Assembly: GCF_000264765.2 (NCBI RefSeq)
Contig: NZ_CP006664.1
Coordinates: forward strand, 3,818,350 to 3,882,349
Origin: Edwardsiella anguillarum ET080813
GTDB lineage: Bacteria; Pseudomonadota; Gammaproteobacteria; Enterobacterales; Enterobacteriaceae
Length of the DNA: 64,000 nucleotides
Direction of reading: 5' to 3'
Part shown: piece after piece, positions 7,531-17,000 of the stretch
Layout of the letters: every line of letters begins with the position of its first letter
Numbering within the stretch: position 1 is the first letter of the stretch
The notes under the pieces: generated by a model
What the model was told of the DNA's origin: nothing
What the model saw: only the letters and a program-made list of their open reading frames with translations
Databases searched by the model: none
Translations under genes and position numbers: made by a program

Positions 7531-10126
7531 GCTGACTCCTCGTTGCCCGGGAGAGGCGGGACTGCAGCCACTCCTGTACGTTATCGCCGAAGCGCAGGCT
7601 GCGCCACAGCTGGAATACATTCTCCTGCTGGCGGTAGTTGAGTTCGATAACCCGCCGATGGTCCTTCTGTCGATTAATGCCGTACAGCGTCGCATCCAGC
7701 GTCAGCTCCCCCAGATTACTGAGATCGATCCAGGTGTGGGAGCGCCCCACCTCCAGATAGCGCAGCCAGTCAAGGGCCACCCCGCCGATGGGGTTATTGC
7801 TGACGATGGCATCCACCATATCCTTGTCCAGACGCAGCGTGACGGGACGGGCGTTACCCAGCCAGCCGCGGTGAATAATCCACTGCGGATTATGCAGATA
7901 AAGCGGCAGCTCGCCATCCACCTTGCCCGACAGGGCAAACTGCTTCACCTTCAGCGCGGTGATCAGCTCACTCAGCTCAATATCATGCAGCCGCAGCAGC
8001 GTGGGCTGATGCTGCGGCAGACGCAGACTGGAAAAACCGGCCTCGCCCCCCAGCATGTCGGTCGTCACGTCGCTCAGGGTCAGCGGGTAGGTCTCGTCGT
8101 ATGGGTAATAGCCCTGCAGATCGGCGCGGATCTTCCGCAGATCGAACTGATTGACCAGTCGATCGACGCGCAGAGTGACCGGCGTATGCGGGCCGAGCTG
8201 CCAGCGACTGTCGTGCAGCCGATAAGGCAGCGTCAGATCCATACCGTCTACCGTGCCATCCTTTAACCACAGACCAACGCCCTTAGCCTGCAGATGCCCC
8301 CCGGCGACAAAGCCCTGGCCGCGCGCCGCCGAAAAGGCCGCCTGGGCATGGAATCGTCCCTCGCGCAGGCGTACCCCCAGCGACGGCGTCAGCAGCGGCT
8401 GAAAGACCGTGACCGGCTGGCTGGCCCACCAGGCTTGGCCGCGCAGACGCGCACCATCCCAACGTCCATCCAGCCGAATCGGACCGATGGCGCCAGCGCG
8501 CAGATCGCCGCGCAGCTGCATCGCCGCCGGCGATTCACCCTGCGCCGTCAGCTGGAGACGCGGCGTGGGCAGATAGCCGCCGTGGGTAAAGTCAATCCGC
8601 TGGGCGGCAAGGGCAAATCCGGCGCGGAATGCCGCATGCTGTGACGCCCGCAGCCACATCAGCGGCTGGGTCAGGGTCAGACGCGGGCGGATGACCCGCG
8701 CCAGCCCATAGGTCAGGCGATCGAAGCCGGCGGAGAGATAGTCCAGGTGCAGCGCATCATCCTGCCAGGCGCCCTGCCCGCTAACGTCCCAGCGCGCCCG
8801 CAGCGGCGGCATCTGCCCTTTTCCCCAATAGCGCCAGCGCCAAAGCCCCTTATCGGGGCGAAACGCCTCGGCCTGGCCGTCCAGGTGCAGCTGCCCCTGA
8901 CCCCAGTAGCGGTGGCTGACGCGCAGAATGGCCTGGAGACGCCCGCTGACGCCGTCGCGGCTGATACGCACCCCCGCCAGCGGCCAGCGCACCTCCTGCA
9001 GGGTGGTCTGGTCATCGGTTTTACCCCAGATACGCAGCAGCGCGCCGGGCAGCAGCCTCAGGGAGGGATCCCCGGGCGTACCGCTGACCTGCGCATCGAG
9101 GGCGGCGGAAAACGACAGACCGCCATGATTCGCCAAGCCGTTCAGGCGCAGGGGAAAAGCCCGCGCCTGAAAATCCAGCCGCCCCGGCCCCAGCTGCATC
9201 ACCATGTTGGCCTTTCCCTGCGTCCCCCGCGTCAGCATATTGACCCGTCCCTGCAGCTGGGCATGTCGCCACCCCTGTAACCAATCGCGCAGTTGCAGGT
9301 CGATGCCACCCTGCAGCAGCTGAGGCCCATAGGGCCAAAACCACTGCCCGCCGCTGACCGTCAGCGCCCCCTGCAGCTGTTGCCAGGGTAGATCGACCAG
9401 CGGACGAGGCTGATCCAGAGCATTGAGCAGCAGGCGCCCTCCCTGTCGCTGCCAGACCAACCGTAGGCGTAGAGGGTGCGGCAGCCCGGACAGGCGAAAC
9501 TGCGCCTGCAGCAGCCCTCCCGGCGGCACGGTCGCGAGATCCAGCCCCAGCGCTATCTTCCCCTGCAGCTGCAGGGCATCATCGAGCTGCGGCAGTCGCA
9601 GCAGCAGCGATCGCACGCTCAGGGCCTGATGCTCCAGCGCCAGATCCAGCTTAAGCTGCTCGCCGTCCAGGCCGATACGCTGGGTGCCGTCCTGATTATT
9701 CAGTCGGAGCATCCCGCCGTAGCGCTGCCACGGTAGGATATTGAGACGCCCGATGTTCAGGGTCAGGGGCGGCAGGGAGTGCTGCAGCGAGGCGATCGAC
9801 GGCATGGAGCCCCCGCTGGGCGCGGCAGAGAGACAGCGGCTGTCCAGATCGACCGTATCGGCATTGAGCTGCCAGTGCGGACGCCGGTAGCTCAGCGCCG
9901 CGCCGCGCAGGCTCAGCAGCGGACACGCGGCCAGACGATAGTCCAGCCGCGGCAGCCGCAGGGCGCCGTCGGACCAGTATGGCCGGGCGGGGATAATCAC
10001 CTCGGCGCCGGCCGGCAGCCAGGGACGCAGCGCCGCAGACAGCCAGTAGGGCGAACTCCACCACGCCGCTACGCCGCCCGACAGTAACACCGCCACGCCT
10101 ATCGCACCGATATATCGCTTTTTCAC
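7523..10126 (-). CDS. ydbH: YdbH, AsmA-like intermembrane lipid-transport protein
   Basis: The product is about 867 residues, close to E. coli YdbH (879), with one N-terminal membrane anchor (IGAIGVAVLLSGGVAAWW). A long beta-strand-rich periplasmic body follows, typical of TamB/YhdP/AsmA-like proteins that form a hydrophobic groove across the periplasm. The chosen start is a GTG at 10126, placed 5 nt after GAGGGAG. A further in-frame GTG at 10153 would add 9 residues. The start region contains a perfect 14-bp tandem duplication (10123-10150) that duplicates the ribosome binding site. The gene heads the ydbH-ynbE-ydbL operon and diverges from ldhA. Confidence 0.93.
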   Translation of the reverse strand: MKKRYIGAIGVAVLLSGGVAAWWSSPYWLSAALRPWLPAGAEVIIPARPYWSDGALRLPRLDYRLAACPLLSLRGAALSYRRPHWQLNADTVDLDSRCLSAAPSGGSMPSIASLQHSLPPLTLNIGRLNILPWQRYGGMLRLNNQDGTQRIGLDGEQLKLDLALEHQALSVRSLLLRLPQLDDALQLQGKIALGLDLATVPPGGLLQAQFRLSGLPHPLRLRLVWQRQGGRLLLNALDQPRPLVDLPWQQLQGALTVSGGQWFWPYGPQLLQGGIDLQLRDWLQGWRHAQLQGRVNMLTRGTQGKANMVMQLGPGRLDFQARAFPLRLNGLANHGGLSFSAALDAQVSGTPGDPSLRLLPGALLRIWGKTDDQTTLQEVRWPLAGVRISRDGVSGRLQAILRVSHRYWGQGQLHLDGQAEAFRPDKGLWRWRYWGKGQMPPLRARWDVSGQGAWQDDALHLDYLSAGFDRLTYGLARVIRPRLTLTQPLMWLRASQHAAFRAGFALAAQRIDFTHGGYLPTPRLQLTAQGESPAAMQLRGDLRAGAIGPIRLDGRWDGARLRGQAWWASQPVTVFQPLLTPSLGVRLREGRFHAQAAFSAARGQGFVAGGHLQAKGVGLWLKDGTVDGMDLTLPYRLHDSRWQLGPHTPVTLRVDRLVNQFDLRKIRADLQGYYPYDETYPLTLSDVTTDMLGGEAGFSSLRLPQHQPTLLRLHDIELSELITALKVKQFALSGKVDGELPLYLHNPQWIIHRGWLGNARPVTLRLDKDMVDAIVSNNPIGGVALDWLRYLEVGRSHTWIDLSNLGELTLDATLYGINRQKDHRRVIELNYRQQENVFQLWRSLRFGDNVQEWLQSRLSRATRSQHE

Positions 10127-10150
10127 TCGCACTCCCTCACTCGCACTCCC
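10123..10150 (-). repeat. 14-bp tandem duplication covering the ydbH ribosome binding site and start
   Basis: On the plus strand TCACTCGCACTCCC occurs twice head-to-tail. On the coding strand each copy carries GGGAG followed by GTG, so two overlapping initiation signals are present. The two copies are identical, which suggests a recent replication-slippage event. Confidence 0.9.
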
Positions 10151-10345
10151 CACCCATTACGCCACGGCACCGCACCCTATCATACTTACCAGTTTAGCTA
10201 AATGTACCCCGGAGGACAGTGGATTAATCTATTGCCATTCAAGGCGCTAACAGGAAAAAATGATTTACATCACACTTCCCCACCCATTTTGTCCACCTTC
10301 TCTATTTTTGCTATGATGATCACAATTTCAGCTGGGGGAATATTT

Positions 10346-11338
10346 ATGAAACTCGCCATCTACAGCACCAAACAATACGACCGAAAATATATTGAGCTGG
10401 TAAATAAGCAGTTCGGCTTTGAACTGGAGTTTTTTGACTTTCTGCTGCGCCCACAGACGGTGAAAACCGCCCAGGGGTTCGATGCGGTCTGCATTTTTGT
10501 CAACGATGACGGCGGACGCGAAGTGCTGGAGCAGTTGGCCGCCATGGGGATTCGTATCGTCGCCCTGCGCTGCGCCGGCTTTAACAACGTCGATCTGGAT
10601 GCCGCCAACGCGCTGGGTATCGAAGTGGTTCGCGTACCGGCCTACTCGCCGGAGGCGGTCGCCGAGCATACCGTCGGCATGATGCTGACCCTTAACCGTC
10701 GAATTCACCGCGCCTATCAGCGCACCCGCGACGCTAACTTCTCGCTCGAGGGGCTGATCGGGTTCAACATGCATAACCGTACCGCCGGCGTCATCGGCAC
10801 CGGGAAAATAGGGATCGCCACGATGCGCATCCTCAAGGGATTCGGCATGCGTATCCTGGCATTCGATCCCTATCCCAACCCACAGGCGCTGGAGCTCGGC
10901 GCAGAGTATGTCGATCTGAAGACCCTGTATGCCCAGTCCGACGTCATTACCCTGCACTGTCCACTGACGCCGGAGAACCACCATCTGTTAAACCAGGATG
11001 CCTTTGCCCAAATGAAAGACGGGGTCATGATCATCAATACCAGCCGCGGCGGCCTGATCGATTCCTGCGCCGCCATCGATGCGCTGAAGCAACAGAAGAT
11101 CGGCGCCCTGGGCATGGACGTGTACGAAAATGAGCGCGACCTGTTCTTTGAGGACAAGTCCAACGACGTGATCCAGGACGACGTGTTCCGCCGCCTCTCC
11201 GCCTGCCATAACGTGCTGTTTACCGGCCACCAGGCTTTCCTGACTGAAGAGGCCTTGATCAGCATCTCGCTGACCACCCTGCAAAACATCGATGATCTGA
11301 TCCAGCATCGCCACTGCCCGAACCGGCTTACCGCCTGA
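10346..11338 (+). CDS. ldhA: D-lactate dehydrogenase (fermentative)
   Basis: The 330-residue NAD-dependent enzyme reduces pyruvate to D-lactate during fermentation (E. coli LdhA 329). The product starts MKLAIYSTKQYDRKY and has the nucleotide-binding GxGxxG (VIGTGKIG). It also has the catalytic Arg of NTSRGG, the Glu of DVYENE, and the His of FTGHQAFLT of the D-2-hydroxyacid dehydrogenase family. The ATG at 10346 follows GGGGGA; the longer upstream frame is not needed. Gene order ydbH/ldhA/hslJ is as in E. coli. A strong bidirectional terminator follows at 11362. Confidence 0.97.
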   Translation: MKLAIYSTKQYDRKYIELVNKQFGFELEFFDFLLRPQTVKTAQGFDAVCIFVNDDGGREVLEQLAAMGIRIVALRCAGFNNVDLDAANALGIEVVRVPAYSPEAVAEHTVGMMLTLNRRIHRAYQRTRDANFSLEGLIGFNMHNRTAGVIGTGKIGIATMRILKGFGMRILAFDPYPNPQALELGAEYVDLKTLYAQSDVITLHCPLTPENHHLLNQDAFAQMKDGVMIINTSRGGLIDSCAAIDALKQQKIGALGMDVYENERDLFFEDKSNDVIQDDVFRRLSACHNVLFTGHQAFLTEEALISISLTTLQNIDDLIQHRHCPNRLTA

Positions 11339-11361
11339 TCGCCACACTCTCCTTGGCGCAC

Positions 11362-11388
11362 AAAAAAACCCGCTGCGGCGGGTTTTTT
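11362..11388. terminator. Bidirectional intrinsic terminator after ldhA
   Basis: The stem ACCCGC-TGC-GGCGGGT is flanked by an A-run on the left and a T-run on the right. It can therefore end ldhA on the plus strand and the small gene at 11412-11618 on the minus strand. Confidence 0.9.
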
Positions 11389-11411
11389 CGTCCACGATTT
11401 GCGGCGGCGGC

Positions 11412-11618
11412 CTACACCAACTCCTCCTGCGTATAGCGCTGGCGATAGTAGGCGAGACGCTCGTTGAACAGCGCCCGCTGTTTCGCCGTCATGTTTCCCT
11501 GTACCTCGGTCGCACTGATATTGCGCCCCTGTGACTCCATCATTGCAATACTGCTGGCCAGAAAATCCATGGTGTTTGTGCTAAACGCAGCCGCCGGCCG
11601 GTCGGATACCATCGCCAT
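11412..11618 (-). CDS. Small soluble protein of unknown function (68 residues)
   Basis: The product begins MAMVSDRPAAAFSTNTMDF and ends YYRQRYTQEELV. It is charged, predicted helical, and has no signal or membrane segment. The start at 11618 is preceded by AGAGGAG at good spacing. The longer ORF upstream of it lacks a binding site. The pattern of a hydrophobic N-terminal helix, a short loop (SQGRNIS) and a C-terminal helix resembles short regulatory proteins of the YmgB/AriR type, but the likeness is weak. It shares the bidirectional terminator with ldhA and is convergent to it. Confidence 0.65.
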   Translation of the reverse strand: MAMVSDRPAAAFSTNTMDFLASSIAMMESQGRNISATEVQGNMTAKQRALFNERLAYYRQRYTQEELV

Positions 11619-11905
11619 TCGCACACTCCTCTTTCTGTATTGATGCTGATGCCAATTGCCTGTCAAAATCATCGCCGGCGTCCGTGCTGCGGACGGTGGC
11701 GACCGGCGCAGAAAACGCGCCGCACATTGCGCTACGGTGATAGCGGGTTGACGGACATCGTGCCCGTCATCGCCGTTGTCTCGCGGGATTGCCGTACGAA
11801 TAACAAGTATAGATGAGACAGAGAAAGCTGCCGTGAAAAGCGGGACATCATTGCATTTATTCTACGCTCCGCCCGCGGATACCCCCTCTGGAGAGAGAAA
11901 CTGAT

Positions 11906-12319
11906 ATGAAACGGATCCTGCCCCCCCTGCTGTGCACCCTGCTCGGCGCCTGCAGCGCCCCGCCGACGGCGCAGCAGCTGCTGCACCATCGCTATGTTCT
12001 GCAGGCGATCGACGGCCATCCCCTCGCGAAGGCTCCCCGCGCGCCGACCCCGGATCTGGAGTTTGGTGAAAGCCTGTGGCTCAGCGCCAGCCTGTGCGGC
12101 CAGCTGAGTGGCTGGGCCACCCTGCGGCTGGGCACGCTGCGCATCGCGGCGCCGCAGCGCACGCCGGCGCCCTGCCCCGATCCCGCCTGGCAGCCGACGC
12201 AGCGCCGTCTGGAGACGATGCTGCGGCACGGCGCCCGACTCACGCTGCAAGGAGAGACCCTGGAGCTGCGCGATGCGCAGGGATCGGTGCTGCGCTATAG
12301 GCTACGCGACTGGATGTAG
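11906..12319 (+). CDS. hslJ: Heat-shock lipoprotein HslJ (META domain)
   Basis: A 137-residue lipoprotein precursor (E. coli 140) with lipobox LGAC (Cys16), followed by a META domain starting LLHHRYVLQAIDG. Two further cysteines (about 64 and 90) may form a disulphide. HslJ is an outer-membrane lipoprotein induced by heat and linked to novobiocin resistance in E. coli. The gene follows GGAGAGAGAAACTGAT and lies between ldhA and nifJ as in E. coli, converging on ydbJ. Confidence 0.9.
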   Translation: MKRILPPLLCTLLGACSAPPTAQQLLHHRYVLQAIDGHPLAKAPRAPTPDLEFGESLWLSASLCGQLSGWATLRLGTLRIAAPQRTPAPCPDPAWQPTQRRLETMLRHGARLTLQGETLELRDAQGSVLRYRLRDWM

Positions 12320-12333
12320 CGCCTGCCGCACGA

Positions 12334-12591
12334 TCAGTTGGGGCAGCGGCCGCTGATCACCCCCCGCTCCGTACAGCGTTTGCCGTCCGGCAGCTGGCAC
12401 TGTACCAGCGACGTCCCGTCCAGCTGATGCACCAGCGCGACCTCGCCGCCGGCCAGCGCGCACCCCTCGCTCAGCGCCGCGCTGGCGGCGATAGGTGAGC
12501 GCCCGCCGGCCGTCTGCGCCGCGGGCTCGCTGGCGCAGCCTGATAGCATCACGGCCAGCAGCCCCCCGACCCCCATAGCAACCCCTCTCAT
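12334..12591 (-). CDS. ydbJ: YdbJ-like lipoprotein (DUF333)
   Basis: An 85-residue lipoprotein precursor with lipobox LSGC (Cys19). The mature part is short and cysteine-rich, ending in the DUF333 signature (CALAGGEV, then CQLPDGKRCTERGV and the C-terminal CPN). It matches the size and neighbourhood of E. coli ydbJ, next to hslJ/nifJ. The ATG at 12591 lies 9 nt after AGGGGAG. An ATG 6 nt earlier is possible but too close to that site. The much longer ORF upstream lacks a signal sequence. Function unknown. Confidence 0.85.
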   Translation of the reverse strand: MRGVAMGVGGLLAVMLSGCASEPAAQTAGGRSPIAASAALSEGCALAGGEVALVHQLDGTSLVQCQLPDGKRCTERGVISGRCPN

Positions 12592-12781
12592 GCTCATCAC
12601 TCCCCTGACATAAAACGTAACGCTTTGCCGCCCAGCCCCGCCGCGCCAGAGCGCCATCGGCACGGGGCAAGCGCGCGGAATCTTTGTTACCATAGCCCCG
12701 CAGGCTAAAGATAGCGTGGCATGGGTTTTTACGCCGAATAATGGCGGAAAACAAGCGGGTAGATAACAACGAGAGGTTAGC

Positions 12782-13435
12782 ATGGTCACCGACTTATTGC
12801 TGCGCGTCGCCCTGGCGGGGCTACTGGGCGGTTTAATCGGCCTTGAGCGTCAGCTGCGGGCCAAAGAGGCCGGGCTGCGCACCCATATTTTGGTCGGTAT
12901 CGGCAGCGCACTGTTTATGATCGTCTCCAAGTATGGCTTTGCCGATATTCTCGGGCTCTCCCACGTCGGGCTGGATCCCAGCCGTATCGCCGCGCAGGTC
13001 GTCTCCGGCATGGGGTTTCTCGGCGCGGGGACGATTATTATTCAGAAGCAGGCTGTTAAAGGGCTGACGACCGCCGCCGGCATGTGGGTGACGGCCGCGA
13101 TTGGGCTGGTGATCGGCAGCGGACTGTATGAGATTGGGATTTACGGCACGCTGATGACGCTGATCGTGCTGGAGCTATTCCGCCAGCTGAGCAATCTGCT
13201 GCTGGGAGAGCACCACGGCCTGATCATCCATCTGCCGCCGGAAGAGGTCAGCGCGCTGCTGCTGACGCTGCAGCAGCTGAATCTGAAGCCGGAGCGCCTG
13301 TCGCTGCGCCAGCGACAGGAGGAGACGCTGTGCGAGATCCGCCTGGAGATCACCCTGCGCCCCCGGCAGCGCGTCGGTGAGCTGTATCAGCAGCTGCAGA
13401 AGCTTGACGCCATTCGCTTTCTCGAAATTCGCTGA
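12782..13435 (+). CDS. MgtC/SapB (YhiD) family inner-membrane protein
   Basis: The 217-residue protein has about five N-terminal membrane segments carrying the family signatures [34 protein letters not shown] and [19 protein letters not shown]-terminal ACT-like cytosolic domain follows (from about residue 145). The layout is close to E. coli YhiD. In Salmonella and Mycobacterium, MgtC supports growth in macrophages and low magnesium by acting on the F-type ATP synthase. Whether this member does so is not shown. It stands alone, divergent from ydbJ. In an organism that may carry an anti-macrophage effector (YopJ) it is worth noting as a possible virulence factor. Confidence 0.85.
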   Translation: MVTDLLLRVALAGLLGGLIGLERQLRAKEAGLRTHILVGIGSALFMIVSKYGFADILGLSHVGLDPSRIAAQVVSGMGFLGAGTIIIQKQAVKGLTTAAGMWVTAAIGLVIGSGLYEIGIYGTLMTLIVLELFRQLSNLLLGEHHGLIIHLPPEEVSALLLTLQQLNLKPERLSLRQRQEETLCEIRLEITLRPRQRVGELYQQLQKLDAIRFLEIR

Positions 13436-13477
13436 GCGCCGCCGTCCGCGGCGGGCAGAGCGGTTGCAGAATGTAAC

Positions 13478-13810
13478 TTAATGTGCCGACGTGTGGGAGA
13501 ATAAATTAATCACCAGCACGCCCCCGACGATCATCGCCATCCCCAGCAGCGCCGCCCAGTCGAGCGCCTGCTGGTACAGCCAGTAGGCGGCCAGCGAGAC
13601 CAGCACGATGCCCATGCCGGACCAAATCGCATAGGCGACGCCCAGCGGAATGCTCTTCACGACCTGAGAAAGTCCCCAGAAAGCAATGGCATATCCAACC
13701 ACCACCACCAGGCTCGGGCCGAGTCGGCTGAATCCCTGGGTGGCTTTCAGGGCCGTCGTGGCGATCACCTCGGCGCCGATCGCCATCGCCAGATACAGAT
13801 ATCCGTTCAT
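13478..13810 (-). CDS. Small multidrug resistance (SMR) exporter, EmrE/QacE type
   Basis: The 110-residue protein has four membrane segments. The essential membrane-embedded Glu14 (AIGAEVIATTALK), the Trp of AIWSGMG and the C-terminal GGVLVINLFS fit EmrE/SugE-type dual-topology proton antiporters. These export quaternary ammonium compounds, dyes or guanidinium. The motif around Glu14 and the tail are nearer EmrE/QacE than SugE/Gdx. It is a single gene with no regulator alongside. Confidence 0.9.
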   Translation of the reverse strand: MNGYLYLAMAIGAEVIATTALKATQGFSRLGPSLVVVVGYAIAFWGLSQVVKSIPLGVAYAIWSGMGIVLVSLAAYWLYQQALDWAALLGMAMIVGGVLVINLFSHTSAH

Positions 13811-14007
13811 TTATTCATCCTATTAATATTACCTCTATATGGCGCAATTCTATCCGGCGCCGATGCCGGCGGCAATCCACCCGTGGACACATTCATTCAT
13901 CACCTGCCGGGACTACCATTTGCCATAAAACTGATAAGACGCTGAAATCGCGTTTGCTAGAATCCTGTTAATAACAACATCGCAATGTGAAGCCAAAGGT
14001 AACCTTC

Positions 14008-17000
14008 ATGATCACCATTGACGGTAACAGCGCAGTGGCGTCCGTGGCCTATCGGGCCAGCGAAGTCATTGCCATCTATCCGATAACCCCCAGCTCAGGC
14101 ATGGCCGAACAGGCCTCCGCCTGGTCCGCCGACGGACGCCGCAACGTCTGGGGCGATATTCCACGCGTCGTGGAGATGCAGTCGGAAGGCGGCGCCATCG
14201 CCGCCGTACACGGCGCGCTGCAGACGGGGACGCTGGCCACCAGCTTTACCTCATCCCAGGGGCTGCTGCTGATGATCCCCACCCTGTATAAGCTGGCCGG
14301 CGAATTAACCCCCTTCGTTCTGCACGTCGCCGCGCGCACCGTCGCCACCCATGCGCTCTCCATTTTTGGCGACCACTCTGACGTCATGGCGGTGCGCCAG
14401 ACCGGCTGCGCCATGCTGTGCGCCGCCAGCGTGCAGGAGGCTCAGGATTTCGCCCTGATAGCCCATATCGCCTCCCTCAACAGCCGTCTGCCGTTTATCC
14501 ACTTCTTCGACGGTTTCCGCACCTCGCACGAAATCAACAAAATCGTGCCGCTGGCCGACGACACGCTGCAGAACCTGCTGCCGGCGCAGGCCATTGCCGC
14601 CCACCGCGCCCACGCGCTGACTCCAGAGCACCCGGTGATCCGCGGGACCTCTGCCAACCCGGACACCTATTTTCAGGCCCGGGAGGCCAGCAACCCGTGG
14701 TACGACGCCGCCTGTGATCACGTGACCGACGCCATGCAGGCCTTCGCCAACCAGTGCGGACGCCGCTACCAGCCGTTTGAATACGATGGCGATCCTGACG
14801 CCACTCGGGTCATCGTAGCGATGGGCTCCGCCTGCGGCACCTGCGCTGAGGTGTGCGACATGCTGCGCGCGCGCGGGGAGAAGGTGGGCGTACTGAAGGT
14901 GCGGCTGTACCGTCCCTTCTCCGCCCGCCATCTGCTCGCTGCGCTCCCCCTCTCGGCGCAGCGCATCGCGGTGCTCGACCGTACCAAAGAGCCGGGCGCG
15001 CTGGGTGAGCCGCTGTATCTGGACGTCATCGCCGCGCTAGCGCAGGCGGTCAGCAGCGGCGAGCGCGCCGCGCTGCCGCTCACCATCGGCGGGCGCTACG
15101 GCCTTTCCAGCAAGGAGTTTGGCCCCGACTGCGCCCTGGCGGTGTTTGAGGCGCTGGAGAGCCCGCGGCCCCGGCCCCGTTTTACCGTCGGCATCAACGA
15201 CGACGTGACCCACCTCTCCCTGCCGCGCCGGACGGATGTCCACCCGGTGAGCAACCGGCTGGAGGCGCTGTTTTACGGGCTGGGCAGCGACGGCACCGTC
15301 TCGGCGGCGAAGAACAACATCAAGATTATCGGTAACAGCACGCCGCTGCATGCCCAGGGCTACTTTGTCTATGACTCCAAAAAGGCCGGCGGCCTGACCG
15401 TTTCACACCTGCGAGTGCGGGAGACGCCCATTCACTCCGCCTACCTGGTGGAGCAGGCCGACTTTATCGGCTGCCATCAGTGGCAGTTCATTGAACGCTA
15501 TCGGATGGTCGAACGCCTGCGCCCGGGGGGGATCTTCCTGCTAAATACCCCCTATGCCGCAGACGAGGTCTGGGCGCGGCTGCCCCAGGAGGTGCAGGCG
15601 CTGCTCAACGCACGTCAGGCCAAGCTCTACATCATCAACGCCGCCCGTATCGCCCGCGAGTGTCGGCTCGGCGCCCGCATCAACACCGTCATGCAGATGG
15701 CCTTCCTGCACCTCAGCGACCTGATCCCCAACGGCGGCGCCCTGCCGCTGTTGCAGGATGCCATCGCCCGCAGCTATGCCAATAAAGGACAGGAGATCGT
15801 CGAGCGCAACTGGCAGGCGCTGGGGGCGGTCGAGGGCGCGCTGCACGCCGTTCCCCTGCGTCCGGTCGACGCCACAAGCCCTCGCCGGCCGCCGATCGTC
15901 GCCGACCAGGCGCCGGACTTTGTCAAAACCGTTACCGCCACCATGCTGGCCGGGCTGGGCGACAACCTGCCGGTCTCCGCCTTCCCGCCAGACGGCACCT
16001 GGCCCATCGGCACCACCCGCTGGGAGAAGCGCAATATCGCCGAGGCCATTCCCATCTGGCAGCCCGCCCTCTGCACCCAGTGTAACCACTGCGTCGCCGC
16101 CTGCCCCCACGCGGCGATCCGCGCCAAGGTGGTCGCGCCGGCGGCGCTGGAGCACGCGCCGGCCACGCTGGAGAGCCTGGAGGTCCGCGCCCGCGATCTG
16201 CGCGGCGAGCGCTATGTGCTGCAGGTGGCGCCGGAAGACTGCACCGGCTGCAACCTGTGCGTGACGGTCTGCCCGGCGGCGGATCGTCAGGATCCCAGCG
16301 TCAAGGCCATCAATATGCAGCCGCGTCTGGCGCATCTGGCGCGGGAAAAGGCGCATTACGACGCGTTTCTGGCCCTGCCGGAGATCGACCGCCGTCGCCT
16401 GGAGCGCATCGACATTCGCACCTCGCAGCTGATTTCGCCGCTGTTTGAATACTCCGGCGCCTGCTCCGGCTGCGGTGAAACCCCCTATATCAAGCTGCTG
16501 ACCCAGCTGTTCGGCGATCGTATGCTGATCGCGAACGCCACCGGCTGCTCCTCCATCTATGGCGGCAACCTCCCCACCAGCCCCTATACCACCGATGCGC
16601 AGGGACGGGGGCCAGCCTGGGCCAACTCGCTGTTTGAGGATAACGCCGAGTTTGGCCTCGGCTTCCGCCTGAGCGCCCAGCAGCACCGTCAGCGGGCGCT
16701 GCGCCTGCTCCATGCGCTGGCCGGACAGCTGCCGGCGGCGCTGGTCGCGGCGCTGCAGCAGGCGGAGACGCCCACCGAGACCCGCCGTCAGCAGATAGCG
16801 ACGCTGCGCACGGCCCTGGCGACGCTCGCCGATCCGCAGGCTCAGGCGCTGGCGCAGACGGCCGATGCCCTGGTAGAGCAATCCATCTGGCTGATCGGCG
16901 GCGACGGCTGGGCCTACGATATCGGCTTCGGCGGGCTGGATCATGTGCTGAGCCTGAGCGAAAACGTCAACGTTCTGGTCCTGGATACCCAGTGCTACTC

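Noticed and set aside
12302-12769. 155-codon ORF overlapping ydbJ
   Set aside because: Arg/Gly-rich shadow frame; the overlapping frame encodes a proper lipoprotein.
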